In this document: positions 1-11,604 of the stretch, in pieces | How positions within the stretch are numbered: the stretch's first letter is position 1 | Layout: every line of letters starts with the position of its first letter | Assembly (NCBI GenBank): GCA_016584305.1 | Contig: JACEEZ010011116.1 | Location: forward strand, 1-64,000 | DNA: 64,000 nt | From: Chionoecetes opilio | Lineage: Eukaryota > Arthropoda > Malacostraca > Decapoda > Majidae | Direction of reading: 5' to 3' | Program-made: the position numbers and the translations under genes | The notes under the pieces: model-generated | Told to the model about the DNA's origin: nothing | What the model saw: the letters and a program-made list of their open reading frames with translations, nothing else | Databases searched by the model: none

Positions 1-337
1 TGCCCGCTTGCTACCAATCATGCGTCAAATGTCCTGATACGCGTTTGCTACAAAAGCCGCACAGGCTCAAATGATGCCTGTCGCGTTGCTACAAACCCAA
101 GGCGTCAAAGATGCCTGTACGGTTTGCAAAAGACGCATCAGGCGCGATCTACGCGTTTGCTACCAAAAGATGCCGGCATCAGGCGTCAAATGATGCCTGA
201 TACGCGTTTGCTACCAAAAGATGCCGGCATCAGGCGTCAAATGATGCCTGATACGCGTTTGCTACCAAAAGATGCCGGCATCAGGCGTCAAATGATGCCT
301 GATACGCGTTTGCTACCAAAAGATGCCGGAAAAAGTG
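1..337. repeat. 51-bp tandem repeat array
   Basis: From about 150 to 330 the sequence is a near-perfect tandem array with a 51-bp period, a little over three copies. Positions 1-150 hold more diverged copies. Each unit contains ACGCGTTTGCTACC, the short palindrome GATGCCGGCATC, and a 7-bp inverted repeat (ATCAGGC/GCCTGAT, 10-nt loop). The array can be read as protein in one frame only because 51 is a multiple of three; there is no sign that it is coding. Confidence 0.9.
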
Positions 338-516
338 TCCGTGTGACATGGCCTTAAGGCGATATTTAAGACCCGACATTTTACTCCAACATAACCTGCC
401 TCTCGGCACAAAGATTCAACCCAGTGTTTCTTGGCGGCAGCGGGCATGTATAGGCGCGTCTCTCAGCTTGACTCTGACATCATCCATCACCGTGTGTCTG
501 TTTTATACCTGTCTTT

Positions 517-586
<70 letters not shown>
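517..586. repeat. (TAA)n microsatellite
   Basis: An uninterrupted trinucleotide run of about 70 bp, flanked by unique-looking sequence. The word GTTTTATACCTGTC just before it recurs at about 976-990. Confidence 0.97.
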
Positions 587-1843
587 GTATTTGCACTCAA
601 AGGCATACAGTAAAAAAATAACAACATAATATACATACATGAGTAAATGAACTTAAGTAATTAAGGAAATAAAAGATAATATATACATAATGTCTCTGTC
701 TTGTGTTCCATCATAATAGATTGATTTAATGTCAAAAAGGGGAATGTGCCAGACATCAGAGGTCACATGGCACAATGGCAAAGCATAAAAAGTGGCGGGG
801 TTGTATAGAAATAGCGAAACGGTGAGGGAAGGGGAAAGAACGGAATGTTACAGCAGGAGGGTTAGATCAGATGCAGGATGTGGATTTGGTAGAGGAAGGA
901 GGTTAAGTTTTCCAGGGAGGAGGGGGATTCCCTTGAAAATTTAACCTCCTTCCTCCAACCATCATAAGCATTACGCGTTTTATACCTGTCAGGGCTGTTT
1001 TTGTCTCTGTCTTATTTTTGTCTGCCTTTCTCACCCTTTATTCCTGAATGTTGAAATGTGATTATTACTCCATTTTGGTCCACGCGTTTGCTTCAATCTT
1101 TGTGGGATCAACGTAAATGTGACATGAGACAGTTAGTTATAAATGTCGCATCTATATCCGTACCTCCTGTAAGAGCCTTTTCTCCCACATAAAATCCTCC
1201 CTCACACATGATAACATTATAGGCAGAGACGATGAACCAGTTATAAATGTTGCATCTAGCCTCAAGACTTGTACGAACTACACATTTCAGTTAAATAAAG
1301 AGAAATAACCAATCTTGGGTGGTCAAGAGATGCTGTAGCATATCTATGTGATATGTTTAGGGAAAATAAGTGCTGTATATAGGGAATACTAACTGTATTG
1401 TACAGTAATAGTAATATGGTGTACGGTGAGAGGAGAAAAATTAAGATGAGAGGAGGAAAATAAAGTATTTGGTAGAGTAGGGTACGAGAAATAAACAGGT
1501 TTTTAACTATATACACAAGACACGTGTATGATATGGTACATGCGTGTAATTAGATTTTTTTTTACGTGTGATTTAGATATATAGTTAAATTTTGAGTTGT
1601 TGATGAGAAGTTATGACGGAAAATGTTGATAAAAACTTAATTTTAATAGGCTGCGTGTGTGTTTACTATAAAAACGGGGATAATATGATATATGTGTTAT
1701 TTTTACTTGATTAAAATTAAAGAAAGGTTTTATTTATGGTTATGAAGGGAAAATTGAAGGGGAAGGAATTTTTTAAGATCCCAGTGAAGCAGAGTCTAAG
1801 ATAGAAGAATAAGATCTTATACTCTGGTAGGAAGTTCTAGCCG
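587..1843. other. AT-rich spacer, no gene recognised
   Basis: No open reading frame with a recognisable product. The one structure seen is a small hairpin: a 20-bp arm at 892-911 and its complement at 936-955 with one mismatch and a 24-nt loop. Confidence 0.6.
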
Positions 1844-1950
1844 AAACGCGTTTGACACACGCGACCTTTTGCCACCGTAGGGCATCTTTTGGTACAAATC
1901 CAAAAGATCCCGGGAAAATGTTCTCGTGTGACACCCCTTTTAGGAGCAGG
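1844..1950. repeat. Diverged relative of the 51-bp repeat
   Basis: This stretch shares words with the array at 1-337: ACGCGTTTG, then an inverted copy of CCAAAAGATGCC (at 1882-1893), then a direct copy of the array's last segment (CCAAAAGAT, GGGAAAATG and CGTGTGACA in the same order as at 315-350). It therefore looks like a rearranged copy of the repeat and its right flank. Homology is judged by eye. Confidence 0.5.
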
Positions 1951-2079
1951 GGTGACCTTTTTCCTGCCCCAGGGGGCCCTCCCAACCCCTCCAGGGGGTA
2001 CTCGGGAATAGAGTCATGTCCATACGTGAGGGGGGAAAGGCATGCTTTTTGATTTAGATTTTTAGATTTATACATTTAT

Positions 2080-2560
2080 TTAGCCAAACAGTTTACATGT
2101 AGTAAAACATAAATACAAAATTTATAAAAGGGGCTGAGCCTTTTTGAAGAAAAATTCTTTAAAAGGGCTCCTATTATAAACTTGAAGTTCTAATTAATTA
2201 AAACACATCAAATACACATACGCTAAATACGTATACATACAAAAAAACACATAGGAACAAATAGCACAAACACATGAATAAAACACACAACAATTGAGAA
2301 ATACGCACAAATACACAATTACCCCTGGGGAAAAATACACACACATACACATATAGCAAACACACCATACACTACGAGAAAAATAACATAATTACATCGA
2401 GTAATATAAAACCATACTAACACACATCGAGTAAATACGCTACACACCATACAGCAAAACCCAAACATAAACATAACATACGAGTACAAAGCCACTAAAA
2501 AACCCATCTATTCATCAGATTCCATATACCAATACACATGTATCTTATACACTATATACA
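2080..2560. repeat. Degenerate AT-rich short-motif repeat
   Basis: Built of irregular ACACATA / AAATACACA / AAAACAC words, most regular from 2200 to 2560. A T-rich stretch at 6779-7000 made of TGTATTT/TGTGTTTT words resembles its reverse complement, so the two may be one repeat family in opposite orientation. No coding potential is claimed. Confidence 0.55.
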
Positions 2561-3009
2561 CAAATTGTCTGTTACTGTTGCTGGATTGCAAAAAAACAGG
2601 AATTTTTTTGGACAATTTTTAAAAAACTTTCAAGGTGGTTTTGTTTTTAAAAGTCCAACGTAATTCATTCCAATTTTCGTGCCGTGTACACGATAATTTT
2701 TTGTATTGGTTTTGAAGGTACCGTTGGATCTCTAAAATTCCAGGAGGGAAATAAACCACCTCATCGTGTAAACCACTGGGGTGAGCCCCAAGAAATTTAA
2801 TTTCCCCTAATTTGAAGTGACTACGACGCTTGTGAGTCTAAGATGTGCACTAAAAAGTCTAGGAAACATAACGTGAAAAACAAAGTGTTTTTAAACTCAC
2901 TTTTGTTGAATCTTGACAAAAAGTAAGAGGGGTTTCCCGATTTTGGCCCTCTAGGACCACTAGTAACCAAAAAGAATCAAGCATGAAGCAAACAAACTCT
3001 ATACAAATT

Positions 3010-4011
3010 TTACGGCCTCCCAAGAGGGAGCGGATGAAGTTCTGGCTTTTTTGGGAAAAACAAAGGGAAACATTTCAACGATGCCCTTGATGTATGGAGA
3101 AGACCTGTACGAAGGCTCAAGAAAGACAAGAAAAAAAAAAACAATGAAGTACACCAGCGGGGGAATTCACCCAAGCGAAACTGGATAAGCTTTGACAAAC
3201 TGAAGCGGATGGACGAGAGGAATGCTAGGGAAAAACGGATTCGGTACTTAAAAAGGGAAAACCCAAAGAGCTTCAGAAGCGGGAAAAACATCACAAATCT
3301 CGAATGACTACCTTGACGATCAAAGTCGAGTAATAACCTGCGTATTGTGGTATCTCTGAGGACCAGGAGAAAATTGGGAGCAGTGCCAGAAGAAAATCAA
3401 AAGATCAAAAAACAATTGGAATTTCCTGAATAAATTTTGAGGACACACCGTGTTGGGGATTCACCACCAGGGGTCGGGGGGAAAATCGTTGCCAAGTTCG
3501 TCGGTTCCCGGCCCGGTGGGCAGTGTTCCGACACGGGCAAACTTGGGGGAACAATATCTACCTAAATGAAGACTATGCCTGGAACAGTGGACCCGGCGTA
3601 AGAAAAGGATACCATAGAGAAGCCAGAAAAAATGGGAAAAAAGCTTTCTTAAAAACTACCGCACCCTGGTTGTGGGGAGATTTTGGGGGGGTAAAGAGGT
3701 GGGAGGGGCAGGCAGGGGGGGTGGGGAATTTTACCATCTACGCCCCGTATGCCGAACGGCCCTCCTACCACACACCCGTTGGGTTCTCCTACGCTTACTG
3801 CTACCACGACAACTCCCCAGGGGCACCACCCCCATACTACAACACTTCCCACCCCCCCAGTATGACTGGATGCACTGGCTCGTCCCTCACCGGCAAGGAG
3901 TGTGGCGATGGGAGCTGCGGGTGCTACAGCGCTCCCTCAACCCCCCAAAGAACCCGAAATCGACAAAGGCAACTGCTACGGGGTAATCTACTTCCTAAAG
4001 TTTATAAGTAA
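3010..4011 (+). pseudogene. Possible decayed coding remnant, product unknown
   Basis: This is the only part of the 2.6-7 kb block with codon-like composition. On the plus strand about 50 codons at 3127-3305 give a charged, Lys/Arg-rich reading with the word KLKRMDERNAREKRIRYLK. Further on, two overlapping frames at 3523-4011 and 3672-3986 give Tyr/Trp-rich stretches, including QYDWMHWLVPHRQGVWRW. The frames do not join; runs such as GGGGGGG and CCCCCCC sit where they break. I do not recognise the product. It may be a fragment of a mobile-element or viral-derived ORF, an unrecognised exon, or a chance reading of biased sequence. A translated search tolerant of frameshifts would be needed to decide. 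Confidence 0.2.
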
Positions 4012-4016
4012 TACTA

Positions 4017-7000
4017 AAGCACTAATTAAATTTTATACCGCTTTTAATTTTAAACATTAGTCTAATAATTTAACATTTTTTAAAACCTTTTTCTAATATC
4101 AAGTGTAGACTCACTTAATTTAAATTTCAATCAAAGAGAGAATATTCCTTTAGAGACGCTCGAAAAGTTGTGCACGAACCCCTTTAAATTGAATATGACA
4201 CTTATACAATTGATACTAACCCTGATAGTTTTTACTTGAATATGTAGATTACAAATTTCCCCTGGATGCTTTATTTCTTTTTAGATGTTAAATTACTTGC
4301 TTACATAGTTTGCCTAAAGAAACTTTTCCATTTTTTTCTTACAAAAAACTAGCATTCCTTTACATTTGAATGAATTTATAATGGTTTCTCACTTATTAGC
4401 CACTTTTTTGATGTGATTATTTGTGTAGACAGGCTCACACCTGATATACAACATTTGTATAATATTCCCCAACACTATGTACTCTAACATCTTACTGGGA
4501 CAAAGGGGAGTATTTACATTATCCCTAAAACATGCATGAAATTTTTTAAAAGAACTGATATGACTATGAAAAAGAATGCAGGGAAAACAATTTTTAGAGG
4601 TGTGTGCCGGTTTTCGGGAAACTTTTTTTTGGCAACATTAAGGAGACCCCATTCGTGTAGAGTATTCTTGATAAAGTTTGATGAAATGCTCACAAAAAAT
4701 AAGAAAATGAAAATAAAATAGCATACATTTCGGAGATTTAATCAATTTTTTTAAAGTGGGCCCCCCCCAAAATAGGTGTATCGAACAAATTTAATATAAT
4801 AATTAAAAGCATTTCTTTACAAAATTACAAAACCAACAAGAGTTACCATTCCATGCAACATTATTGATCACTTGGTCTAACAACATTGGGCGAAATATTT
4901 TAAATGGAATTATTTATGACACTAGTCTGATCATTTTCCTGTATTTTCGATTTCTATCTGAAGCTCAAAAAACGTAGTGATCAGTCATTCAATATTTTTT
5001 TTTAGGAATTACTCTACTGAAAAAGATGGATGTCTTTAGAAAAAGTTTAATTAATACTAATTTGGGAAATTTGTTTTTTCTTTAAAAAAATCAAATGTAG
5101 TTACAGTAAATTTTTTAATAATTTTTTTGCCTTGTTTCAACAATCTTTCCCTTAATAACTAAAAATGAATCCCAAAAAATGTACTAAACCATATATAACC
5201 CCAAAATAGTAACATATTAAAGAAAAAAAAAAGGGGCCCAAAGGGAAAAATGCAAAAAATCCCATTTCGTAGGGGAGTGCATCGCAGACTCCGCAACCAG
5301 GGAACCAGCAGTAAACGCTCACGAGCTACCTACTTCAAATAAATTGTTAAAATTAGGCCCAAAACAAAAAACTTGGAAAAAAAAATTTTAAAAGAAAAAA
5401 AACCGGGGGGGAAAAAAGAAATAAGCTTGTGAAAAGATTAAATTAAATTTTTGATCCTTGGAAATAGAAAAAACCAAAATTATTTTTTGGGAAAAAAAAT
5501 AAACAGGGGAATCAAACCGTTTACGAATTTTTAAAAATAAATAAAACTTTCAATTCCCGTTACGGGAAAAAGAAATTTTTTGAAAAATTTTATCTCCAAT
5601 TTCCCCCGGGTTGGGGGGGGTTTTTTTATGAAATTTATTAAGGGAAATTGCAAAAAGGGTTACCCCATTTTTCTGAGATTTAAGGGCTTTTAAGGGGAAT
5701 TTCCCGATGAATAAATTAAATTACCCCAAAAAATTTAAGGCTAATAAAACTTGAACCCAACCCAAATTTCAGTACTGTCAAGAAATTACGAAAAAATTAA
5801 ATTCATAAAAATTCTTTTTAAACCCCAAAAAAATCGAAACCAAATGGGTTAACAGGCTCCCCGAAAAACATATTCCCTTTACAACGAATTTGACCCCAAA
5901 AAAAATAAAAAAAAAAAAAACAAACCCCAAAGGGGAAAAAAAAACCCAATTTTAACAATTAAGATTAGGGATAGGAAACAACAATTTTTAATCTATCTAA
6001 TTCGTGCTAATTTCCCTAAACTGTTTCTTATTAACATTTTTTTTGGGTTCCTAAATTTTAAATTGGGGGCCCGTTTTTTTTTATATAAAAGCAAAAATTT
6101 AGCTTATTAAAATCTTTAAAGAAATTCAAAAATTTTAAAAAAAACCCCCCCAAAATTCCCCATTAAAAGTTTTAAAAAAAAAAACACAAAAATAAATAAA
6201 AAATTAAACTAAATTAAAAACTAATACAATTTTCCAAGGAAAAAAAAAAAAACCCAATTGGTAAAAAGGGAATTAATTGGGGAAAAAAAGAAGTTTTAAA
6301 TACAAAATTCCAGGATCATTTTTAAAACTTAATTCCCCAAAAAATAATTTAAGAAAAAAAAGGGGGGGCACTTCATAAAACTCACCCAAAAAGGGGGAGG
6401 ACATTTTAAACCAGTTTTACCCAACATTTTTTTAAAGCATTTTCCAGGGGATTTTAAAATAAAATCCCCTTTTTCCAAAAAAGGTAATTAAAAAAATTGG
6501 GGGGAAATATGGAAAATAACAAGTTTTTAAAAATTCAAAAAAAAAATAAAAAAAAATTTTTTTTTCTTTTTTTTAAAAGGGAAATTTGATGAAAAAAATT
6601 TTTTTGGGTTAAAAAAATACCAAAATTTTATTTTTAATTCCCTTTTTTTCAAAAAAATACAAACATTATGTGTATAGGGAAAATATGGAAGTTTGGGTTG
6701 GTTTTTAAAAAAAAAACCCATTGCAGTTTTCTTTCTAAAAAATTTTTTATGAAAACCGCAAAGTAAGGGACAAATTTTGTGTTATTGTGTATTTATTGTA
6801 ATTTGTATTGTATGTTTTGTTGGGTATTTCTTATGTGTTTTGTTGTATTTTGGCTATTTGTATTATATGTATTTGTTGTCGATGTTTTATGTGTTTATTA
6901 TTATATTTTATGTGTTTTTTGCCTTTTAAGGAGGGGTTTATTTCTCAAAGGGTTTTTTTATATTGTATTGTTATTTGTTTATGTTTTGGTATAAGAAAAT

Positions 7001-7090
7001 TTTCTTTTTTTTTTTTTAAATTTAAATTTTCTTTTCAAATTTTTTTTGGGGCCCTTTTTTTCTCTCAACCCTCCGCCCCTTTTTTTTTTT
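4017..7090. other. AT-rich, homopolymer-inflated sequence without genes
   Basis: The stretch is very AT-rich. From about 5200 it is dominated by runs of A, T, G or C four to ten bases long set side by side. No reading frame longer than chance, no RNA gene and no inverted ends were seen. The texture looks like noisy long-read consensus rather than biological sequence. Positions 6779-7000 hold the TGTATTT-rich repeat mentioned under 2080-2560. Confidence 0.6.
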
Positions 7091-7787
7091 TTATGTTTTT
7101 TTCTTTTTTTTCTTAAAAGTTAAAAATTCCCTTTTCTTCTTTTTCTTTTTCCCTTTTTTTTTTCTTTTTTTTCTTTTTCTATTTTTTTTTTTTTTTTTAT
7201 TCTTTTTTTTTTCTTTTTTCCTCTCTCTCTCTTCTCTCTCTTTTCTCCTTCCCCTCTTTTCTCTCCCTCCTTTTCCCTTTTTTTCTATTTCTTTAAAATT
7301 TTTTTCTAAACTTGGAATTTTTCTAAAATGGGGGCCCCGGGGGAAAAACCACCCGCCCCCCCCCCCCCCCCCTTCCCCCCCAAAATTCCCCCCTTCCCTT
7401 CCCCCCCTCCCCCTCTCCTTTCCCCTCCCCCAACCCCTTTCTTCCCAAAGAAAGTTTTGGGGGGGAAAATGGGGGCTTGGGGGCCCGGGGAGCCTCCTGC
7501 CCCGGGGGCCCCCGCCGGCCCTCTCCCCGGGGGCCCCCGGGGCGGGGGCCAGGGGGTCCGCCCCCTCCCCGGGGCCCGGGGGCCCCCTCCACCCCACCCT
7601 TGGTTCCCCCTGGGGGGACTGGTGGCCTCCCCCAGCAAGCCTTCTGTGCCGGCCCTTTTTTGCCCGGGGGGGAGGGTGGCCGCCCGCCACCCGGCCGGCT
7701 TTCGGGGGGGGCTGGGTCCCCCCAAGGGTTTTTGGGCCCCCCCAATCCCCGGCCCGTTCAAGGTGGGCCCCCGTCTCTCTCTTTTCA

Positions 7788-7822
<35 letters not shown>

Positions 7823-7860
7823 ATCTTCTCTCTCTCTTTTTCCATCACAGCTTATTCCCT
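7055..7860. repeat. Polypyrimidine tract and G/C homopolymer block
   Basis: 7055-7320 is almost pure T/C on the plus strand. 7331-7770 is a block of alternating G-runs and C-runs. 7771-7850 is (CT)-rich. Frames are open on both strands here only because the composition lacks stop codons (Pro/Gly/Arg-rich readings on every frame), so none is reported as a gene. Confidence 0.8.
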
Positions 7861-7974
7861 TTTTTAATACTGGTTCTTAATATTTCTTCTTTCTATTTAC
7901 TTTGAGTCATTTTCATATCCTTTATTTATGCTTCTATGGTTTTTTTATATTAATGTCAGTTCTTGTGTCAGTTC

Positions 7975-7975
<1 letters not shown>

Positions 7976-8057
<82 letters not shown>
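7976..8057. repeat. (CT)n microsatellite
   Basis: About 82 bp of perfect CT. It ends about 40 bp before the readable part of the LINE ORF, so it marks the 5' limit of that element. Confidence 0.98.
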
Positions 8058-8060
<3 letters not shown>

Positions 8061-8096
8061 CATTATTCTCTGTTTCAACTCATAAATCTTGCATAA

Positions 8097-10496
8097 GTTC
8101 TACTGGGAAGGGACTGGGAGACTTCAGGGGAGCCCGCAAGAGAGCCCATCCCTAAGCCCAGGGAACCCACCAAGCCGCGCCCAATCTCCCTGATGAGCTG
8201 CACGGCCAAGACGGCGGAGAGGATGGTGCTGACCCGCCTCCTGTGGCGCCTGGGAGACCTCCACCCACACATCTTCGGCTTCACCACAGGGGTGGGCACC
8301 TCCAACAGCGTCATGGCCCTCCTGGCCCAAATCGACAACCGCCCTGCTGTCGCCGTCTTCCTTGACCTGGAGAAGGCGTTTGAGCTGGCCAACGCCCACG
8401 CCATCCTGGCCGCGCTGGTGCGGCGGGGCGTGCTGGGCAGACTCCTCGCCTGGATTGAGGATTACCTCTGGCACCGCCGTGCCAGGGTCAGGTTCCAGGG
8501 GCGCAAATCCAGCTACAGGGAGCTGGAGAACGGCACGCCGCAGGGCGGGGTCCTAAGCCCCACCCTTTTCAACCTCCTGATGGAGCAGCTGGTCGGCCTG
8601 CCGTTCCGGGAGGGCACGGCACTTCTCAGCTACGCCGACGACTTGGTCCTGGTCGTCACTGGCCGGGGTGACCGGGTGGCTCTGACCCAGCAAGCCCTTG
8701 ACCTGGTCAGTTGCAAGTGCAGAGAGCTGGGTCTCAAGATATCGGCTGAGAAGTCCAAGGCCATGGTGTTCAAGGCCGCTGCCCCCCCGGTCTGTCCTCT
8801 ACAGATACAGGGCATCAGGCTGGCTTGGACCCACGCCTTCCAGTACCTCGGAATGTGGCTTGACCGGGGCCTCCACTTCACTACTCAGGTCAAGTATCTG
8901 AGGGAGAGGGCTGAGACCAGGCTCAACGTCATGAGGGCCATGACGAGGACACACGCCGGGGCCACGTCATCAGTGCTGCGCCTCTTCTACGTGCACACTG
9001 TGCGCGCCCTTGTAGACTACAGCGCGCCCGTGCTTGTCTCGTTATCGCTCACTCAGCAGAGGAAGTTAGAGGTCCTTCAGAACCGAGCTTTGAGGACCCT
9101 GCTGGGGGCACCGCGCTGGGCAAACACCCGCGTCATGCAGGCGGAGGCACGTTTGGTGCCCCTAGCCACCAGGGTTCGACAGATCGTGGCCTGTCGGGTG
9201 GCCAAGATCCTCTGCCAGGCAAGGGAGTCTGTCGCGCGGGACAGGCTGTGCAGGGTCTTGCCACAGGAGCAGCGTGACCTATCGCCGGGCAACACCTGGC
9301 TGCAGAGGGTGGCAGACGCCGCCATCCACCTCCTCCCCGGCCACTCCCACCTGCTGCTGGACGGACCTGACCGCCCCGCTGTCAACTACGTCGCTCCGCC
9401 ACCGTGGCAGCCCTCTGCCGCCCAGGTGATTATCGCCACACTGCCGGCCGCGAAGGCGTTGTGCACGCGGGAGGAGCTGAGGCAGCACGCCCTGCAGGCG
9501 GTGGCGCACGCCAATGTTCCCAGCAGCGTCGCCCTGCAGGCGGTGGCGCACGCCAATGTTCCCAGCAGCGTCGCCCTGCAGGCGGTGGCTCACGCCAATG
9601 TTCCCAGCAGCGTCGCCCTGCAGGCGGTGGCGCACGCCAATGTTCCCAGCAGCGTCGCGGTCGCTATCTACTACACCGACGGCTCCGTTGACCCTGAGAG
9701 AGGCCGGACAGGTGCTGTGGTGGTTACGGGCGGTGAGGTGCTGTCCTGGAGGACACCCGACCATTGCTCCACGCTGCAGACGGAGCTGGTGGCGATAGAG
9801 CGCGCCCTACAGAACGCCCTGGGCCGACAGGAGGAGGTTGTGGTGATTCACACCGACTCCATGTCTGCCCTGCAGGTCCTACGGCAGCCCCGCACACCGA
9901 TGGACAACGTGCAGCTCACCACCGCCATCCTGGGCCACATCCAGGGCCTCGCCGCGCAGGGGCGCTGCGTAAGGTTCAACTGGGTGCCCAGCCACATAGG
10001 CGTCCGTGGCAACGAGGCGGCCGATGAGGCGGCCCGGGAGGCCACCAGACATCCAGTGGTGGCCTTGACTGTCTTACCCAGCATCCAAGGGGCCAAGGTA
10101 CTGGCCAGACGCGCTGCCATCTGTGCCGCAGAGCAACAGTATCGCCAGCTGGTGCAGACATCGAGGCAGGCAGCCTGGCACAAACAAGCCACGAAAAACA
10201 ACGAGCCGTTACGCCCCGCCCAGCAGCTGTCCCGAGCCGAGGAGGTCGTTCTACACCGACTTCGGCTTGGCTACGTAACCCTGGATGAGCTGAGGGACGG
10301 GTTTGAGGAGCGGCCGTGTGAGCACTGTCCTCATATGACCCCCCACCCCCTGATCCACTACCTGCTTTCCTGCCCCGCTACAGAGCGGCTCAGACAGCGC
10401 GTCGGCCCGGAAAGCGCGGCCGCCCTCGTATGGCAGTTTAAAAAAAATTTGCACCTGCTGCTGGAGGTGGCGCGTGCCGCCCCATCCCCCCGATGA
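8097..10496 (+). CDS. Non-LTR retrotransposon ORF2 fragment: RT plus RNase H
   Basis: Reverse transcriptase and RNase H of a LINE, the enzyme that copies element RNA into DNA at the insertion site. The frame is open from 8097; the first Met is at 8193 (767 residues from there), but the fold continues upstream (PIPKP and KPRPISL before the Met), so no true start is present. Counting from that Met, RT motif A (FLDLEKAF) is near 56-63, motif B (GTPQGGVLSPTLFNLLM) at 114-130, and the catalytic YADD at 147-150. RNase H follows with TDGS near 494, a conserved Glu in LQTELVAIE, TDS, and WVPSHIGVRGNEAAD near 597-611. A C-x2-C-x8-H-x4-C finger lies near 709-727. RNase H points to the I/R1/LOA side of the LINE tree. 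There is no endonuclease or ORF1, so it is a 5'-truncated copy, but it has no internal stop. The linker at 433-488 is a four-fold repeat. Confidence 0.95.
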   Translation, partial: VLLGRDWETSGEPAREPIPKPREPTKPRPISLMSCTAKTAERMVLTRLLWRLGDLHPHIFGFTTGVGTSNSVMALLAQIDNRPAVAVFLDLEKAFELANAHAILAALVRRGVLGRLLAWIEDYLWHRRARVRFQGRKSSYRELENGTPQGGVLSPTLFNLLMEQLVGLPFREGTALLSYADDLVLVVTGRGDRVALTQQALDLVSCKCRELGLKISAEKSKAMVFKAAAPPVCPLQIQGIRLAWTHAFQYLGMWLDRGLHFTTQVKYLRERAETRLNVMRAMTRTHAGATSSVLRLFYVHTVRALVDYSAPVLVSLSLTQQRKLEVLQNRALRTLLGAPRWANTRVMQAEARLVPLATRVRQIVACRVAKILCQARESVARDRLCRVLPQEQRDLSPGNTWLQRVADAAIHLLPGHSHLLLDGPDRPAVNYVAPPPWQPSAAQVIIATLPAAKALCTREELRQHALQAVAHANVPSSVALQAVAHANVPSSVALQAVAHANVPSSVALQAVAHANVPSSVAVAIYYTDGSVDPERGRTGAVVVTGGEVLSWRTPDHCSTLQTELVAIERALQNALGRQEEVVVIHTDSMSALQVLRQPRTPMDNVQLTTAILGHIQGLAAQGRCVRFNWVPSHIGVRGNEAADEAAREATRHPVVALTVLPSIQGAKVLARRAAICAAEQQYRQLVQTSRQAAWHKQATKNNEPLRPAQQLSRAEEVVLHRLRLGYVTLDELRDGFEERPCEHCPHMTPHPLIHYLLSCPATERLRQRVGPESAAALVWQFKKNLHLLLEVARAAPSPR
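9489..9656 (+). repeat. In-frame 42-bp tandem repeat inside the LINE ORF
   Basis: Four consecutive 42-bp units (9489, 9531, 9573, 9615), each coding for ALQAVAHANVPSSV. The copies are identical apart from one silent change in copy 3 (GCT for GCG). They lie between the RT/thumb region and the RNase H domain, so the frame is kept and only the linker is lengthened. Confidence 0.97.
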
Positions 10497-10703
10497 ACAC
10501 TAAGGAGCGGGAGTGACCTCACGCCCCGCCCACCTGTGACCTGACTGTGGCTGCGGCTACAGCGGCGGGCTGATGCCCGCTCATTTATTACTGGCTGTAT
10601 GTGTATGTATGTGTATGTGTATGTATGTGCATATGTATATGTATATGTATATATATTTATGTAATAGATGTAAATAAATAAAAAAGAAAAAAAAGAAAAA
10701 AAA
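10497..10703 (+). other. 3' end of the RT/RNase H LINE
   Basis: About 90 bp of GC-rich 3' untranslated sequence follow the TGA stop, then TGTA/TATG short repeats (10583-10650) and an A-rich stretch with AATAAATAAA near 10673. The LINE tail probably lies here, but the exact end cannot be fixed because microsatellite follows directly. Confidence 0.5.
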
Positions 10704-10883
10704 AGAGAGAGAGAGAGAGAGCGAGAGCGAGAGCGAGAGAGAGCGAGAGCGAGAGCGAGAGCGAGAGCGAGAGCGAGAGCGAGAGCGAGAGCGAGAGCGA
10801 GAGCGAGAGCGAGAGAGAGAGAGAGATACAGAGAGAAAGAGAGCGAGAGCGAGAGCGAGAGCGAGAGCGAGAGCGAGAGCGAG

Positions 10884-10920
<37 letters not shown>
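10704..10920. repeat. (GA)n / (GAGAGC)n microsatellite
   Basis: Over 210 bp of GA with regularly spaced GAGAGC variants. Ser/Leu- or Arg-rich readings across it are composition artefacts. Confidence 0.98.
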
Positions 10921-10921
<1 letters not shown>

Positions 10922-11097
10922 GTACAGGATGAGAGAAATGGTACAAGGGAAGAGAAAGGGAAGATACCTAAATACAAAAAATGGACAGTTGATTTGTAGA
11001 GTTAAAGAAATAAAAGAAGGAAGGAGGGAATAGTATGGATAGAAGAAAATAAAAGTAGGAAAAAAGGAAGGATAGATAAGCTGAGAGGGGAAAAACA

Positions 11098-11287
11098 GGA
11101 GGAGGAGGAGGAGGTGGTGATGGTGGTGTAGGAGGAGGAGGAGGAGGAGGAGGAGGAGGAGGAGGAGGAGGAGGAGGAGGAGGAGGAGGAGGAGGAGGAG
11201 GAGGAGGAGGAGGAGGAGGAGGAGGAAGTAGTGGAGGAGGAGGAGGAGGAGGAGGAGGAGGTGGTGGTGGTGGTGTAGGAGGAGGAT
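11098..11287. repeat. (GGA)n microsatellite with GGT variants
   Basis: About 190 bp of GGA triplets, with GGT-rich patches near both ends. Confidence 0.97.
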
Positions 11288-11604
11288 TACAAAGGATTAC
11301 AAAGGAAACACAAACAGCAACAGACCGATAGGTCCTTACAAGACTGTTTGCTTTAACTACACTACACTAACTAGATAATAAGAGAGAAAGGATAGGAAGT
11401 AGAAGGCTCCTCCCCACCCACCCATCCCTCCAGCCGAAGCTGGCCGGAAATGAAGTGATACCATGCAATATAGAAAAACTGCATGGAATTTGTGAGGAAA
11501 GTTGAAAGCTGTAATCTATGGCTAACTACTACTAGTTTGTGGGGGTAGGTTTAGTGCTTGATAGATAGGTCATGTTATGTGTGTTTTGTAATGGTGTGAC
11601 AACA

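Noticed and set aside
124..357. 77-codon frame
   Set aside because: Only a translation of the 51-bp tandem repeat.
431..613. Frame rich in Ile
   Set aside because: Reads through the (TAA)n microsatellite.
7091..7905. Several frames of 100-200 codons on both strands
   Set aside because: Produced by G-run/C-run and pyrimidine composition; overlapping in every frame, no motifs.
10581..10977. Ser/Leu/Arg-rich frames
   Set aside because: Translation of the GA microsatellite.
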